Shown piece after piece: positions 41,932 to 42,491 of a stretch of 42,491 nucleotides of DNA; positions within the stretch are counted from its first letter, which is position 1; every line of letters starts with the position of its first letter. Source of the stretch: Clostridia bacterium (GTDB lineage: Bacteria > Bacillota_A > Clostridia > Christensenellales > Aristaeellaceae). The stretch covers positions 1 to 42,491 of the forward strand of contig JAFUPT010000173.1 in the NCBI GenBank assembly GCA_017481065.1, read 5' to 3'. Below the pieces are notes generated by a model. The model made no database searches, was not told where the DNA came from, and worked only from the letters and a program-made list of their open reading frames with translations. Position numbers and translations under genes: made by a program.

Positions 41932-42342
41932 TCAGAAAAGAACAATTGCAGTAGGCGGGCCAAACCAAACATGGGCACCTTCGTCTCCGAAAATATGGTA
42001 GTGATTATAGAACTCTCCGATTGCAACTCCAGCTTTTTGAATTCCCCTGTCAATCGCTCTTGCAGCAGGTATTTTCCGGGCTACATCCTGCTTTCTGAAT
42101 CGAATGCGTGAGGCCGCGGGACGCATGAAATTTCTGCGAAGCTGCGGGATTTTGTTCTTGACTCTTGCAAGCATATTTGATAGTATAAAAGAGCAGGAGA
42201 TCGTTCCCGAAATCAATAAAACGAGAGAAATCCTGTGCTGAATCCTGCCATGACGGGATTCATTGCTGCGTGTATATGCACGGCGGCAACAGGAAAAATC
42301 TCGGCAGCCAATACATGAGCGTTGATCGCTTATCTCAATCAT
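41932..42342 (-). pseudogene. ORF, possible remnant of a toxin C-terminal domain
   Basis: The open frame has 136 codons, but only the last 60 or so look protein-like: basic and polar, ending IGEFYNHYHIFGDEGAHVWF and GPPTAIVLF. Such His-rich tails occur at the ends of polymorphic toxin domains. No ribosome-binding site is visible before the ATG at 42342, or before in-frame ATGs at 42174 and about 42126. It may therefore be a stranded C-terminal cassette, left after recombination, that kept its immunity-like gene. Alternatively it is a small gene with an unusual start. Base composition is low in GC. Confidence 0.4.
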
Positions 42343-42376
42343 TGCGATATATTATAAAATGGAAAGGCAGATAAAC

Positions 42377-42491
42377 ATGCAGAACCTTCATACTTACAAT
42401 AAAGGTGATGTAATCTTCCGCGAGGGCGAAAACCAGAGATGGATGTATGACATCGTAAAGGGCTCGGTTGAAATCTATGTGAACTATGAAA
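42377..42491 (+). CDS. Cyclic-nucleotide-binding domain protein, N terminus (partial)
   Basis: The gene begins at ATG 42377 and runs off the right edge after 38 codons. YNKGDVIFREGENQRWMYDI and VKGSVEIYVNYE are the first strands of a Crp/Fnr-type cNMP-binding beta-barrel. AAAGG lies about ten bases upstream, and an AT-rich TATATTATAAA stretch at 42348-42358 may be its -10 region. Whether a DNA-binding domain follows cannot be seen. Confidence 0.75.
   Translation, partial: MQNLHTYNKGDVIFREGENQRWMYDIVKGSVEIYVNYE

Overview
The window looks like a chromosomal segment of an anaerobic, low-oxygen-adapted Firmicute of the class Clostridia, probably gut-associated. The evidence is the yqfD-phoH-pgpH-ybeY-cdd-era-recO gene order, the T-box and TPP leaders, Firmicute-type Shine-Dalgarno sites, reverse rubrerythrin, ferritin and Rnf-type proteins. 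Most of it is GC-rich by eye. The right end (about 41430-42370) is clearly more AT-rich and looks acquired. TGA, TAA and TAG all serve as normal stops.

Layout. (1) 1-5846: housekeeping operon phoH, pgpH, a ybeY-cdd fusion, era and recO. (2) 6043-8924: PH-domain protein, reverse rubrerythrin, DMT permease and a YesU-like protein, separated by terminators and dispersed palindromic repeats. (3) 9426-14342: a surface-protein island with two SipW-type/TasA-like proteins (one carrying a beta-helix), a third secreted protein, and a divergent exported GH3 beta-N-acetylhexosaminidase. (4) 14392-22258, minus strand: branched-chain amino-acid operon ilvD-ilvB-ilvN-ilvC-DUF815 ATPase-ilvA, behind a consensus promoter and a T-box leader. 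(5) 22475-26311: thiSFGH-tenI/thiE thiazole operon controlled by two TPP riboswitches in series, each with its own terminator. (6) 26386-31519: nickel/peptide-type ABC transporter; its first ATPase gene is frameshifted. (7) 31648-38085: a flavin redox module of NusG-II protein, Gx transporter (with an amber codon near its start), duplicated-domain lipoprotein, ApbE, RnfC, RnfD, RnfG and an unrecognised Cys-rich membrane protein. RnfA, RnfB and RnfE are absent. (8) 38165-40568: a possible Fur box, a small Cys-rich protein, ferritin, RbsD and an alpha/beta hydrolase. (9) 40836-41240: a type I toxin-antitoxin locus with a 26-residue holin-like toxin and a convergent antisense RNA. (10) 41375-42491: a possible toxin remnant with an immunity-like gene, and the start of a cyclic-nucleotide-binding protein.

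How the parts work together. ApbE would attach FMN to RnfD and RnfG, whose flavinylation threonines are visible, so module 7 is a plausible cytosol-to-surface electron conduit even though half the canonical Rnf subunits are missing. Rubrerythrin, ferritin and the Fur-like box fit peroxide and iron management in an anaerobe. The strongest candidates for something unusual are the truncated Rnf/flavin module with its new membrane partner, the toxin locus with a hairpin over its ribosome-binding site, the double TPP switch, and the YbeY-Cdd fusion. No searches were run. All family assignments come from reading motifs and gene order.
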